Shown here: in pieces, positions 31,025 to 38,693 of the stretch | Numbering within the stretch: the stretch's first letter is position 1 | How the letters are laid out: each line of letters begins with the position of its first letter | Origin: RBG-13-68-16 sp041494245 | Lineage (GTDB): Bacteria > Acidobacteriota > Thermoanaerobaculia > Thermoanaerobaculales > Thermoanaerobaculaceae | DNA length: 64,000 bases | NCBI GenBank assembly: GCA_041494245.1 | Contig: JBGQAK010000002.1 | Coordinates: 186,001-250,000 of the forward strand | Direction of reading: 5' to 3' | Notes under the pieces: model-generated | Databases searched by the model: none | The model's input: the letters and a program-made list of their open reading frames with translations, nothing else | What the model was told of the DNA's origin: nothing | Made by a program: the position numbers and the translations under genes

Positions 31025-32251
31025 ATGGCGAAACAGACAGTTTGGCTCGCACAGGCACTCTTGCTCGCCGCACCGGGAGGCGTTGGGACGCCGGCCACAC
31101 CGAGAGATCCGGCGTCAGAGGCGCGCGCGGTGCTCGCGGCAGCCGCGCGGGCGTATCGAGCCGCACCGGCGATGACGGACACTCTTACGTACACGGTCAA
31201 GGCGCCGAACGCGGATCTGGAACCGAAGAAGCTGGAGATCCGCCTTGGCTCGGGGAGCGACGCCTCGGTCGCGGATCCGCTCCTGTCCGCGTTCGCCGTC
31301 GGGCACACTCTCTACGTCACGAAAAGCGACTCTCCGGGGAGGTTCGTGGCAACTCCGTACGCCGGTGACTTTTCGCGGGCGCTCAACTCCATTGTGGGCG
31401 ACCAGGGTTCGCTCTTTGAACCTCCTCAGATCGCAATGCGAACGGGCAAAAATATTGACGCCTGCATCGATTCGCTTCGCTTCAAACTGCTTGCGCCGCT
31501 CCGCATCAGCGGCTACGAGCGCCGGTCGGAAAGCGGCCGGCTCCTCGACATCATCCAGTTCACCGCGGACAACGGGCGCGTTGACCTCCGAATTGACGCG
31601 GCGACAAGATTCCTTTCAGGAATTCATCTGCACTTGCAGCCGCCCGGTGCCCCCGGCGACATGTGTGTCGATGTGAGCGGAACGTTCTCCCCGAGCGTGC
31701 TGCCGAGCGCCACTGGCGTCGTCACGTTCGACGCCCGGAGCGGCCGCGCCGTCGCGGGCCTGTCCGATCTGGCCTCGGCGAGCCTGCCCGTGGGCAAGCC
31801 CGCGCCGGCATTCGACCTGGAGACTCTCGGTGGGCAGCGCGTCACACTCGCGAGCCTGAAAGGCCGGTTGGTGGTCATCGACTTCTGGGCAACGTGGTGT
31901 GCGCCGTGCTGGAAAACACTCGCCGAGACGCAGAAAATATCAGAGTGGGCCTGGCGCAGCGGATTGCCCATCTCTGTGTACGCCCTCAACACAATGGAAC
32001 AATCTCCAACCGCGGACGAACGCAGGGTCAGGGTCGCCGAATTCTTCAGGACCCAGAAGCTGACGCTACCAACGCTTCTCGATCGGGGCGATGAAGTCTT
32101 TAGGGCATTCGGGTCACCCGGTCTGCCGTCCATGGTGATCGTCTCACCTGACGGGATGATCCTCCGCTACCACCAGGGAATGTTCCCAGACATTCTGAAG
32201 ACTGTGGCGCGAGAGGCCTCCGACGCCCTGAGTGCTTCGCCCGGAAGGTGA
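31025..32251 (+). CDS. Secreted DUF2092-like/TlpA-type thioredoxin protein
   Basis: A 408-residue protein. Start 31025 follows AAAAGGAGT and gives an N-terminal hydrophobic stretch (LAQALLLAAPGGVG) that may be a weak signal peptide. Residues ~35-235 resemble a DUF2092-type lipoprotein-carrier-like beta-barrel (YVTKSDSPGRFVATPYAGDF; RLLDIIQFTADN). Residues ~255-405 are a TlpA/AhpC-like thioredoxin domain with active site FWATWCAPCWK and a cis-Pro segment GLPSMVIVSPDG. It probably exports or reduces disulfides outside the cytoplasm. It follows an attC half, but at 1.2 kb it is a large cassette. Confidence 0.75.
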   Translation: MAKQTVWLAQALLLAAPGGVGTPATPRDPASEARAVLAAAARAYRAAPAMTDTLTYTVKAPNADLEPKKLEIRLGSGSDASVADPLLSAFAVGHTLYVTKSDSPGRFVATPYAGDFSRALNSIVGDQGSLFEPPQIAMRTGKNIDACIDSLRFKLLAPLRISGYERRSESGRLLDIIQFTADNGRVDLRIDAATRFLSGIHLHLQPPGAPGDMCVDVSGTFSPSVLPSATGVVTFDARSGRAVAGLSDLASASLPVGKPAPAFDLETLGGQRVTLASLKGRLVVIDFWATWCAPCWKTLAETQKISEWAWRSGLPISVYALNTMEQSPTADERRVRVAEFFRTQKLTLPTLLDRGDEVFRAFGSPGLPSMVIVSPDGMILRYHQGMFPDILKTVAREASDALSASPGR

Positions 32252-32290
32252 CGCCTCGATCTCCGCGGTGAGCGCGCGTCATCTCGTCCG

Positions 32291-32370
32291 CTTTCCGCCC
32301 TGCGTCAGGAGGTCACCGATCGGCTCCGGACTCAACGTTCACCTGGACCAACTTTCGAGTTTTTGGTCAC
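32291..32370 (+). repeat. 80-bp dispersed repeat, copy 2
   Basis: Matches 25444-25524 in the same orientation: CACCGATCGGCTCCGGACTC, then ACCTGGACCAACTTTCGAGT. Confidence 0.6.
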
Positions 32371-32589
32371 GGCGCAGCCGTCAGCGTCGCTGAGCGGCGA
32401 GGAGAGCCGGGTAAACGAGAGAAGGCCCGACGGGCGGAAGCGACGCGCGGAGCATCGCCCGACAGCCCCACTAGCTCGAGACGGGCTACGGCGAGGACCT
32501 GCCAAAGAACCCATATTGTTTTCAGCCTTCCTCTTTACCGACCAAAAACCACAAACCCTCAAGGGCTATGCCACGCAGCCAAGGTTCGC

Positions 32590-32622
32590 CGCCCGACGAG
32601 CGGTTGCAGCGGCCGCCGCTGG
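32590..32622 (+). other. attC left half
   Basis: GCCCGAC (32590-32596) then GAGCGGTTGCAGCGGCC, a standard attC left half; the palindrome continues only in part (CGCTGGCGGGC) with no right core seen. Confidence 0.45.
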
Positions 32623-32748
32623 CGGGCACTTCGGGATGGGTCGGCTATGCTTCTCTCATGGACCCGGCGACTCCACCAGTCCTTACGTCACCCTCGTCGC
32701 TGCTGAAGCGCGGCGTTGCCGCCAATTGACGCCGCAGGAGAGATGACT

Positions 32749-33777
32749 ATGCCACCTGACTTGTGGTCGCTATATGCGCTCATGCTGAAAAGCCGTCTAT
32801 TTGAAGAGGCCGTCACCCAACTCTGGAAAGACGGCCTGATCTCAGGTGAGATGCACCTTGGAACGGGTGAGGAAGCGATAATCGCCGGCGTCGTAGCACA
32901 TTTGCGTGACCAGGACGCCATGGCGCTGGATCATCGCGGCACCGCATCCCTGCTCATGCGCGGCGTAGATCCGATCCTCATTCTTCGAGAGCTGCTTGGC
33001 CGTCCGGACGGGTTGTGCGGTGGCATGGGCGGACACATGCACTTGTTCTCCAAACATCATCTTGCCGCCTCCTCCGGAATCGTCGGGGCAGAAGGCCCAA
33101 CAGCGGTTGGCTTTGCGCTGGCAGCTCAGCATTTGCATCCGGGTGCGGTCGCGGTTGCCTTCTTTGGCGAAGGCGCCATGAATCAGGGCATGTTGATGGA
33201 ATCTTTGAATTTGGCTGCCGCGTGGAAGTTGCCCGTGTTGTTCGTCTGCAAGGACGACCGTTGGGCGATTACTACCCAATCAGATGCAGTGACTGCGGGG
33301 GATTTGAATGACCGCGCGCAGTCGTTGGGCGTCCCGGCGGTTGGCGTCGATGGACGTGATGTGTCCGAGGTATGGGAGGCCGCAGATCAGGCGATTGCGC
33401 GCGCCCGGGCCGGTCAAGGACCATCCTTCTTGCACGCGCGTTGTGTGCATTTCGAAGGGCACTTCCTGGGCTTTCAATTGATCAGACTTGTACGTCATCC
33501 GCTCCGAGAGATGCCCAGGATCGCCATCGCGCTAACGGAGGCTTTCTTGCACCCTGCAGGTGCACCTTTGCGTGAACGCATAACCGGACTGAAAGCGGTT
33601 ATCTCTGCTGTCGTATCTACGCTGCGCGATGCACGCCGGGACCCCGTTAGCGACCCTGTACGGAGAACTCGCGTTGCCTTGCACTCAGACCTGGCACGTC
33701 TGCAAGCGCTCGAAGATGACACTGAGCGAGAGGTGGACATTATCATCTCATCGGCCATGGAGGAGGTAGCGTCATGA
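32749..33777 (+). CDS. Pyruvate/acetoin dehydrogenase-type E1 component, alpha subunit
   Basis: A 342-residue thiamine-diphosphate enzyme subunit. Typical E1-alpha features are LISGEMHLGTGEEAIIAG (~29-46), DHRGTASLLMRG, GGMGGHMH, GAEGPTAVGFALAA and the ThDP motif FFGEGAMNQG with the later Asn in ESLNLAAAW. It makes the alpha half of an E1 that decarboxylates a 2-oxo acid or cleaves acetoin. Start 32749 has AGGAG eight bases upstream; an ATG at 32743 is also possible. The stop overlaps the beta gene by 4 bases (ATGA). No E2 or E3 gene is nearby. Codon use is visibly less G+C-rich than the chromosome, suggesting transfer. An attC-like site closes the pair. Confidence 0.88.
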   Translation: MPPDLWSLYALMLKSRLFEEAVTQLWKDGLISGEMHLGTGEEAIIAGVVAHLRDQDAMALDHRGTASLLMRGVDPILILRELLGRPDGLCGGMGGHMHLFSKHHLAASSGIVGAEGPTAVGFALAAQHLHPGAVAVAFFGEGAMNQGMLMESLNLAAAWKLPVLFVCKDDRWAITTQSDAVTAGDLNDRAQSLGVPAVGVDGRDVSEVWEAADQAIARARAGQGPSFLHARCVHFEGHFLGFQLIRLVRHPLREMPRIAIALTEAFLHPAGAPLRERITGLKAVISAVVSTLRDARRDPVSDPVRRTRVALHSDLARLQALEDDTEREVDIIISSAMEEVAS

Positions 33778-34790
33778 GAACCATGTTCTTCACACAGGCA
33801 GTGGATGACGCGCTCGCCCAGGCTATGGCTGATGATCCGCGCGTTGTTGTTTTCGGCGAAGATGTCCCGCTGCTGCGGCGAGACCTTCTTGTGCGTTTTG
33901 GACCCAAACGCGTGCGAGGCACACCAATCAGTGAAAGCGCCTTCTTAGGGGCAGGGGTGGCCGCCGCCATGGCTGGATTGCGCCCAGTTGTCGAAATGTA
34001 CATGGTGGATTTCCTCGGCGTGTGCATGGATGCTCTGCTCAATCATGCTGCAAAAGTAGAAGTATTCTCCGGAGGCAAATGGACCGCGCCAGTTGTGGTG
34101 CGCGCGCCCTGCGGCGGTGGCTATGGTGATGGCGGACAACACGAACAGTCTTTGTGGGGATGGCTGGCACACATTCCAGGGTTAACGGTTGTCGTTCCAT
34201 CCACCCCTGCAGACGCGGGCGGCTTGATGTTGGCCGCTCTACAGCACGACGGTCCGGTCATCTTTCTTGAGCACAAGTTGCTTTCGGAGACCTGGCTCGA
34301 ATTTCTGGGATCAGGCGCGCGGCGCACCGTGAAATATGATGTACCTGCAGAAGGCGCCAAGGGTGCCGTACCTGGAAGGTGGGAGCCACTCCCCATCGGC
34401 AGAGCTGTCCTTCGACGCGCTGGAGATGATGTGACCATCGTCAGCGTTGGTGTGGGCATACACCGCGCCTTGGAAGCTGCAGAATCTCTAAAGGTGGAAG
34501 GGATTTCCGTAGCCGTGCTGGACTTGCGGACTATCTCCCCCCTTGACAAGCCGGCGATCTGCGAAGCAGTCGCGCACACCGGGCGTTTACTAGTCGTGGA
34601 TGAAGATTACGAAGGCTTTGGCTTGTCGGGCGAATTGGGAGCAGTAGCACTGGAGGCGGGCATGTCCTTCAAGTATGCCCGCGTATGCACACGGACAACC
34701 ATCCCTTATGCTCGCCACCTAGAAGATCAGACTTTGCCAAACGTGAAACGTATCCGCGCTGCAACTGCACAGCTCATTGGAGACAAGTGA
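33774..34790 (+). CDS. Pyruvate/acetoin dehydrogenase-type E1 component, beta subunit
   Basis: A 338-residue partner of the preceding gene. Transketolase pyrimidine-domain features: VVVFGEDVP (~residues 25-33), RGTPISESAFLGAGVAAAMAGLRPVVE in part, and the conserved HEQSLWGWLAHIPGLTVVVPSTPADA region. The C-terminal transketolase domain has VTIVSVG (~residue 220) and VLDLRTISPLDKPAI. Together with the alpha subunit it would form an alpha2beta2 E1. It could be PDH or acetoin:acceptor oxidoreductase (AcoA/AcoB); sequence alone does not decide. Without E2/E3 in the window it must borrow them from elsewhere or act as acetoin oxidoreductase. Confidence 0.88.
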   Translation: MRTMFFTQAVDDALAQAMADDPRVVVFGEDVPLLRRDLLVRFGPKRVRGTPISESAFLGAGVAAAMAGLRPVVEMYMVDFLGVCMDALLNHAAKVEVFSGGKWTAPVVVRAPCGGGYGDGGQHEQSLWGWLAHIPGLTVVVPSTPADAGGLMLAALQHDGPVIFLEHKLLSETWLEFLGSGARRTVKYDVPAEGAKGAVPGRWEPLPIGRAVLRRAGDDVTIVSVGVGIHRALEAAESLKVEGISVAVLDLRTISPLDKPAICEAVAHTGRLLVVDEDYEGFGLSGELGAVALEAGMSFKYARVCTRTTIPYARHLEDQTLPNVKRIRAATAQLIGDK

Positions 34791-34800
34791 AAAAGATGGC

Positions 34801-34872
34801 GGCCAACAGGGCGCTGCACGGGACGGCAATTCCGCTACGCTTCATTGCCGCCGGTGAGCTTTGTCGTTGGTA
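34801..34872 (+). other. attC-like site after the E1 pair
   Basis: GGCCAAC (34801-34807) and GTTGGTA (34866-34872) bound a good palindrome: GCTGCACGGGACGGCAA pairs with TTGCCGCCGGTGAGC around a 20-base loop. It lies 11 bases after the beta-subunit stop codon. Confidence 0.6.
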
Positions 34873-34876
34873 GGTG

Positions 34877-34911
34877 TTGGCGTCAAAACGTTTGGACGCT
34901 AAGATGTCAAC
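34877..34911 (+). promoter_or_regulatory. Promoter and probable operator of the toxin-antitoxin module
   Basis: TTGGCG (34877-34882), 17 bases, TAAGAT (34900-34905); ATG at 34912 gives a leaderless antitoxin mRNA. An interrupted inverted repeat lies across it: TGTTGGCGTC at its left end with GACGC and TCAACA to the right. It is a likely site for autoregulation by the RHH antitoxin. Confidence 0.55.
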
Positions 34912-35142
34912 ATGAGCACGAGCAAGCGGGCAACCATCTACTTTGACCCGGATCTTCACCGGGCCCTACGGCTCAAGGCAGCTGCTACCGACCGGCCTGT
35001 GTCCGACATCGTCAACGACGCGGTACGCGAGAGCCTGGCGGAAGACGCCGACGACCTGGCAGCCTTCGAGGCGCGTGCGGCTGAACAGAGCCTCGACTTC
35101 GAGAGTGTGGTCAGGGACCTGAGGAAGCGTGGCAAGGCATAG
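34912..35142 (+). CDS. RHH-type antitoxin
   Basis: A 76-residue protein starting KRATIYFDPDLHRALRLKAA, a ribbon-helix-helix DNA-binding N-terminus (~residues 4-45), followed by VSDIVNDAVRESL and an acidic C-terminal arm that would bind the toxin. Such proteins neutralise their partner toxin and repress the operon. The end overlaps the toxin start by 14 bases, giving translational coupling. No Shine-Dalgarno is needed if the mRNA is leaderless. Confidence 0.82.
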   Translation: MSTSKRATIYFDPDLHRALRLKAAATDRPVSDIVNDAVRESLAEDADDLAAFEARAAEQSLDFESVVRDLRKRGKA

Positions 35143-35392
35143 GGTTCTTATCAAGCAGTCAGCGGCCAAGGAGCTCGAGACCCTCCCGAATAGGAAAGCC
35201 CGGCAGCGGATGGTGGCTCGAATCCGCGCCTTGGCCGGCGAACCCAGGCCCGCAGGCTGCGAGAAGCTCTCCGGCCACCACGCGCGATGCCGGGTCCGCC
35301 AAGGCATCTACCGCGTGGTGTATTCAATCTCCGACAAGGAGCTGCTTGTCGTCGTGGTCAAGGTTGGACATCGCAAGGATGTCTACCGGTGA
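35129..35392 (+). CDS. RelE/ParE-superfamily toxin
   Basis: An 87-residue basic protein with the RelE/ParE fold: HRVLIKQSAAKELETLPNRK (~residues 3-22), ARIRALAGEPRPAGCEKLSG and the C-terminal strands RVRQGIYRVVYSISDKELLV, VVVKVGHRKDVYR (each quoted in part). RelE members cut mRNA on the ribosome while ParE members poison gyrase; the catalytic residues (Lys/Arg and Tyr near the end) are partly present, suggesting RelE-like. Toxin-antitoxin modules are typical array stabilisers in chromosomal integrons. Confidence 0.85.
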   Translation: MARHRVLIKQSAAKELETLPNRKARQRMVARIRALAGEPRPAGCEKLSGHHARCRVRQGIYRVVYSISDKELLVVVVKVGHRKDVYR

Positions 35393-35488
35393 GCCACCGA
35401 ACCGCTCTTGAAGCGGGCGCTGCCTCGCGGGCCGCGGGTGGGCCGAGCGCGGCGTCGGGGGGCATCAACCAGTTACGGTGAGGTCCAC

Positions 35489-35983
35489 ATGGACGACAAG
35501 AAAGCACTGCTGCGCCACTTTCTGGCCGCACTCGCGTACCGGACGCAGAAGGCGTTGCGCGGGGCGCCGCCGAGCTTCGCATCGTTTCGCGCCGCTCCGA
35601 ACGTGCGCACGCCGCACGAGCTGGTATGCCACATGAACAGCGTTCTCGGCTACGCGTGCACCCTTTTCCTGGGTGGCACCTACCGTGTCCGGCCGCTTCC
35701 GGAGTTCGCCGCCGAGATCGAGCGCTTCCACGCGACACTGGCTAGGCTGGCCCGCGTCATCGCGGAGTCAACTGCATGGCACGGCATGACCCCCGAGCAG
35801 CTCCTGCAGGGGCCCCTGTCGGATGCAATGACCCACGCCGGCCAGCTCGCCATGCTCCGGCGCCTGGCGGGGCATCCCGTGGCGCCGGAGAACTTCGTCT
35901 TTGCCGAGGTGAGCCCCGATAACCTGGGTCCCGATCAGCCCCTGCCGGCCCGCCCGGACGAGGAATGGCCCGAGCATCCATAG
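35489..35983 (+). CDS. DinB-like helical-bundle protein
   Basis: A 164-residue protein with a four-helix-bundle pattern typical of DinB/DfsB-type metal-binding proteins: LLRHFLAALAYRTQKALRGAP at the start, HELVCHMNSVLGYACTLF (~48-65) with a His that could bind metal, DAMTHAGQLAMLRRLAGHPV (~112-130) with another His. The function of the family is largely unknown; some are thiol-dependent enzymes. The start at 35489 follows GGTGAGG. Located just past the integron array. Confidence 0.7.
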   Translation: MDDKKALLRHFLAALAYRTQKALRGAPPSFASFRAAPNVRTPHELVCHMNSVLGYACTLFLGGTYRVRPLPEFAAEIERFHATLARLARVIAESTAWHGMTPEQLLQGPLSDAMTHAGQLAMLRRLAGHPVAPENFVFAEVSPDNLGPDQPLPARPDEEWPEHP

Positions 35984-36047
35984 GGGACGGTCCAAAGGCG
36001 GGCGGGCGGTTCGCCCACCCCGAGTGGATCTGAGGGCGCGCGGCGCG

Positions 36048-36839
36048 TCAGGCCCCGGCGGCGACGGGTGCGAACCCCCAGCGGGCGCGCACGCTCCTCT
36101 CGACCGTGGCGAACAGCAGGCGGTCGAGCAGGAGACCGAGGAAGATCGTGACCAGCATAATGCCAATGACCTGCGCGGCGTCGTTGAGCTCGCGCCCGGC
36201 GTGGAGCAGGAAGCCGAGCCCGACGCTCGATTTGATCAGCTCGGCCGACACCACCCCGTGCCACCCGAGCGTCCAGCCAAGCTTGATCCCGGTCACGATG
36301 CTGGGCAGCGCCGCCGGCAGCACAACCCGCGTGCTCATCGCCCTCGGCGGCGTGCCGAGGGTGCGCGCGGCGCGCATGAACACGGGCGGGATGTGGGCGA
36401 TCCCGTCAGCGGTGGCGATCGCCATCGCCGCGGTGGAGCTCATGATGATCACGAAGTAGATCGAGGCGTCGGAGAGCCCAAAGATGAGCAGCGAGATCGG
36501 CACCCAGGCCGCGGAGGGCAGCGTCTGCAGGCCGAGGAACACGGACCGGAGCGACGAGCTGACCAGCTCGCTCGTGCCCATCGCCAGGCCGATCAGCAGC
36601 CCAAGGGCAGCGGACAGGACGAAGCCGAGCGCCATGCGAATCACGGAAGCCCTGACGCTCGGCCAGAGCTGCCCGTCGACCGCCAGCTCCCAGAGCCGCT
36701 CGACCACCTGGGCCGGGGACGGGAACGCGTAGGACGGCAGCAACCGCAGAGCGGTGACCGCCTGCCAGAGGATCAGCGCGGCGAGCAGAAAGGCCAACAG
36801 CGCAAGGGTGTTCCTAACCGTCTGTCGGGTCTCGTTCAT
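36048..36839 (-). CDS. ABC importer permease (SsuC/TauC/NrtB family)
   Basis: A 263-residue integral membrane protein with about six helices, first near residues 14-32 (LALLAFLLAALILWQAV). The BPD-transport signature is ARTLGTPPRAMSTRVVLPAALPS (~170-190), matching the EAA loop of SsuC-like permeases. The ATG at 36839 has GAGGAAC upstream. It lies 26 bases inside the end of the ATPase gene, so the three transport genes are translationally coupled. Together with a periplasmic binding lipoprotein they import a sulfonate-, taurine- or nitrate-type substrate. Confidence 0.85.
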   Translation of the reverse strand: MNETRQTVRNTLALLAFLLAALILWQAVTALRLLPSYAFPSPAQVVERLWELAVDGQLWPSVRASVIRMALGFVLSAALGLLIGLAMGTSELVSSSLRSVFLGLQTLPSAAWVPISLLIFGLSDASIYFVIIMSSTAAMAIATADGIAHIPPVFMRAARTLGTPPRAMSTRVVLPAALPSIVTGIKLGWTLGWHGVVSAELIKSSVGLGFLLHAGRELNDAAQVIGIMLVTIFLGLLLDRLLFATVERSVRARWGFAPVAAGA

Positions 36840-37653
36840 CGTTCGTTCCTCGCTCCTCATTCATCTCGCTGCGGAGCTCCGCAAGGATTTGCCCTGCCAG
36901 CACGCTTACCCGCGCGTCGTAGAAGTCACGCGGCCTGGGGAGGTCCACGGTGATTACGCGCTTGACGCGCGCCGGCCTGGCGGTGAGCACCAGCACGCGG
37001 TCGGCTAGGCACGCGGCCTCGCGGGTGTTGTGGGTGACGAAGAGGACGGTCTTGCGGGTCGTGGAGTGCAGCTCCTGGATCTCGGCGTACAGCCGCTCGC
37101 GCGTGAGCGCGTCCAGCGAGGCGAACGGTTCGTCGCACAGCAGTGCGCGCGGCCCCGGGGCGAGGGCGCGGGCAAGCGCCGCCCGCTGCTTCATCCCGCC
37201 CGACAACTCGTGCACCCACGCTTGCGCGAACCCCTCCAGGTGGACCATCTCCAGGTAGCGCTCGGCGATCGCCCGCCGCTGGGCGGCGGAAAGATGCGCG
37301 TGCTGGCGCAGTCCGAACGCCACGTTGTCCAGGACGGAGAGCCACGGGAACAGCGCCGGCTCCTGGAAGATCATCACCCGGTCCGGCCCCGGGCCGGTCA
37401 CCGGCCGGCCATCCACGAGCACCTCGCCGGAGGTCGGCGGCTCGAACCCGGCGACCAGGTTCAGGAGGGTGGTCTTGCCGCATCCGGAAGGACCCACGAG
37501 CACGACGAACTCGCCCTCGCCGACCTCCACGCTCAGCGGGCCCACCGCCTCCACGTTGGCACGGCGGCTGGCGTAGCTCTTGGTCACCTCGCGCAGCCCG
37601 ATCTTGGCGGGCGGCGGCGGCTCTGCTCCCGGGCGCAGGCGGTGTTCGCTCAT
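36814..37653 (-). CDS. ABC importer ATPase (SsuB/TauB/NrtD family)
   Basis: A 279-residue ABC ATPase. Walker A is GPSGCGKTTLL (~residues 53-63), the Q-loop is at MIFQEPALFPW, the signature is LSGGMKQRAALARALAPG (~145) and Walker B with the adjacent catalytic Glu is ALLCDEPFASLDALT, followed by the His-loop FVTHNTREAA. This is the NrtD/SsuB subgroup. It overlaps the start of the permease by 26 bases and its own start overlaps the end of the binding protein by 4 bases. Confidence 0.9.
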   Translation of the reverse strand: MSEHRLRPGAEPPPPAKIGLREVTKSYASRRANVEAVGPLSVEVGEGEFVVLVGPSGCGKTTLLNLVAGFEPPTSGEVLVDGRPVTGPGPDRVMIFQEPALFPWLSVLDNVAFGLRQHAHLSAAQRRAIAERYLEMVHLEGFAQAWVHELSGGMKQRAALARALAPGPRALLCDEPFASLDALTRERLYAEIQELHSTTRKTVLFVTHNTREAACLADRVLVLTARPARVKRVITVDLPRPRDFYDARVSVLAGQILAELRSEMNEERGTNDERDPTDG

Positions 37654-38693
37654 GGGCGTGGCGCCCCGGCGGGCGCGGCTGCGACAGCGGGCAACCCCTT
37701 CTCGTTGAGAACCTGCTGCAGCGGACCAAGCTCCCAGATGCCTGAAAGGTCGGGGCGAGTGCTCAGGAAGCCGACCCGGTACGCATCCAGGGCAGCCTTG
37801 TCGAGGGCCGCGGGCAGTGGCTCCCAGCTAAACTCGACGCGCGCCAGCGCCGAACGCACGATCGGCAGCGGCAGCTCCTTCGTGGTTTCCCGCTTGAGCT
37901 CCGCGCAGAGCGCCTGGGCGGCGAGCTCGCGATCCGCGTTCAGCCTCCGCGTCGTCTCGATGTGGGCGGCCAGGAGCCCGCGCACCATGTCGGGGTGGCT
38001 TCGCAGGAACTCCCTGCGCACCACCAGCACCGCGGTCACGTAGCGCCCGTTCGGCCAGAGTGCCTTCTCCTCGAGGAAGACCCGGCCGTTCCCCTCCTGC
38101 TCGAGGCGCGACACCCACGGCTCGACGGTCCAGGCCGCGTGGATCTCGCGCTTGGTGAACATCAGGAGCTGGTCGGGGTTGGCCAGGGGCAGGATCGTGA
38201 GGTCGCCGCCGCGGTCCCGGGAGACCAGGCCGTGTTCAGCGAACCAGAGTCGCGCCGCCACGTCCTGCGTGTTGCCGAGCTGCGGGGTCGCCACGGTCTT
38301 GCCGTGGAAATCCGCCGCGGACGCGATGCCGGCGTCGGCCCGCACGACGAGCGCCGCACCCCCGCTCGCGGCGCCGGCCACGATGACGAAGCTCTCGCCG
38401 CGCGACTTGATGAAGCCGTTGATCGCCGGATTGGGCCCGACGTAGGCCGCGTCCACCGCCGAGGCGAACAGCGCCTCCACGGCCGAGGGCCCGGCGTTGA
38501 AGAGCGTCCATTGCACCGGCGCCCCGACGGTTCGCTCCAGCTCGCCGCTCGAGCGCCCGAGCAGCGCTTGCGCGTGGGTGACGTTGGGGAAGTGGCCGAG
38601 GCGCAGCGTCACCAATGTGCCCTTCGGGGCCGCCCCGCCTCCGCACGCGGCAAGCAGGAGCGTGCAGGCCAGAACGCTCCGGCTAGCCGCCAC
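37650..38693 (-). CDS. ABC importer substrate-binding lipoprotein (SsuA/NrtA-like)
   Basis: A 347-residue protein with signal MAASRSVLACTLLLAACGGG and lipobox LAAC, so probably membrane-tethered. The mature part is a type II periplasmic-binding fold of the NMT1/SsuA kind: TLVTLRLGHFPNVTHAQALLG, AVDAAYVGPNPAINGFIKSRG and AWTVEPWVSRLEQEG, in part. The substrate is likely a sulfonate, taurine, nitrate or a thiamine precursor. The stop overlaps the ATPase start (ATGA). Confidence 0.85.
   Translation of the reverse strand: MAASRSVLACTLLLAACGGGAAPKGTLVTLRLGHFPNVTHAQALLGRSSGELERTVGAPVQWTLFNAGPSAVEALFASAVDAAYVGPNPAINGFIKSRGESFVIVAGAASGGAALVVRADAGIASAADFHGKTVATPQLGNTQDVAARLWFAEHGLVSRDRGGDLTILPLANPDQLLMFTKREIHAAWTVEPWVSRLEQEGNGRVFLEEKALWPNGRYVTAVLVVRREFLRSHPDMVRGLLAAHIETTRRLNADRELAAQALCAELKRETTKELPLPIVRSALARVEFSWEPLPAALDKAALDAYRVGFLSTRPDLSGIWELGPLQQVLNEKGLPAVAAAPAGAPRP

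Larger units (their letters stand above)
32252..32748. other. Gene-free stretch
   Basis: About 500 bases. It contains the second copy of the 80-bp repeat and an attC left half, listed separately. The open frame at 32363-32746 has no ribosome-binding site and no domain, and is not annotated. Confidence 0.4.

Noticed and set aside
35993..36015. Terminator between the DinB-like gene and the ABC permease
   Set aside because: A GGCGGGC/GCCCACC hairpin exists but it has a mismatch and no T-tract on either strand.
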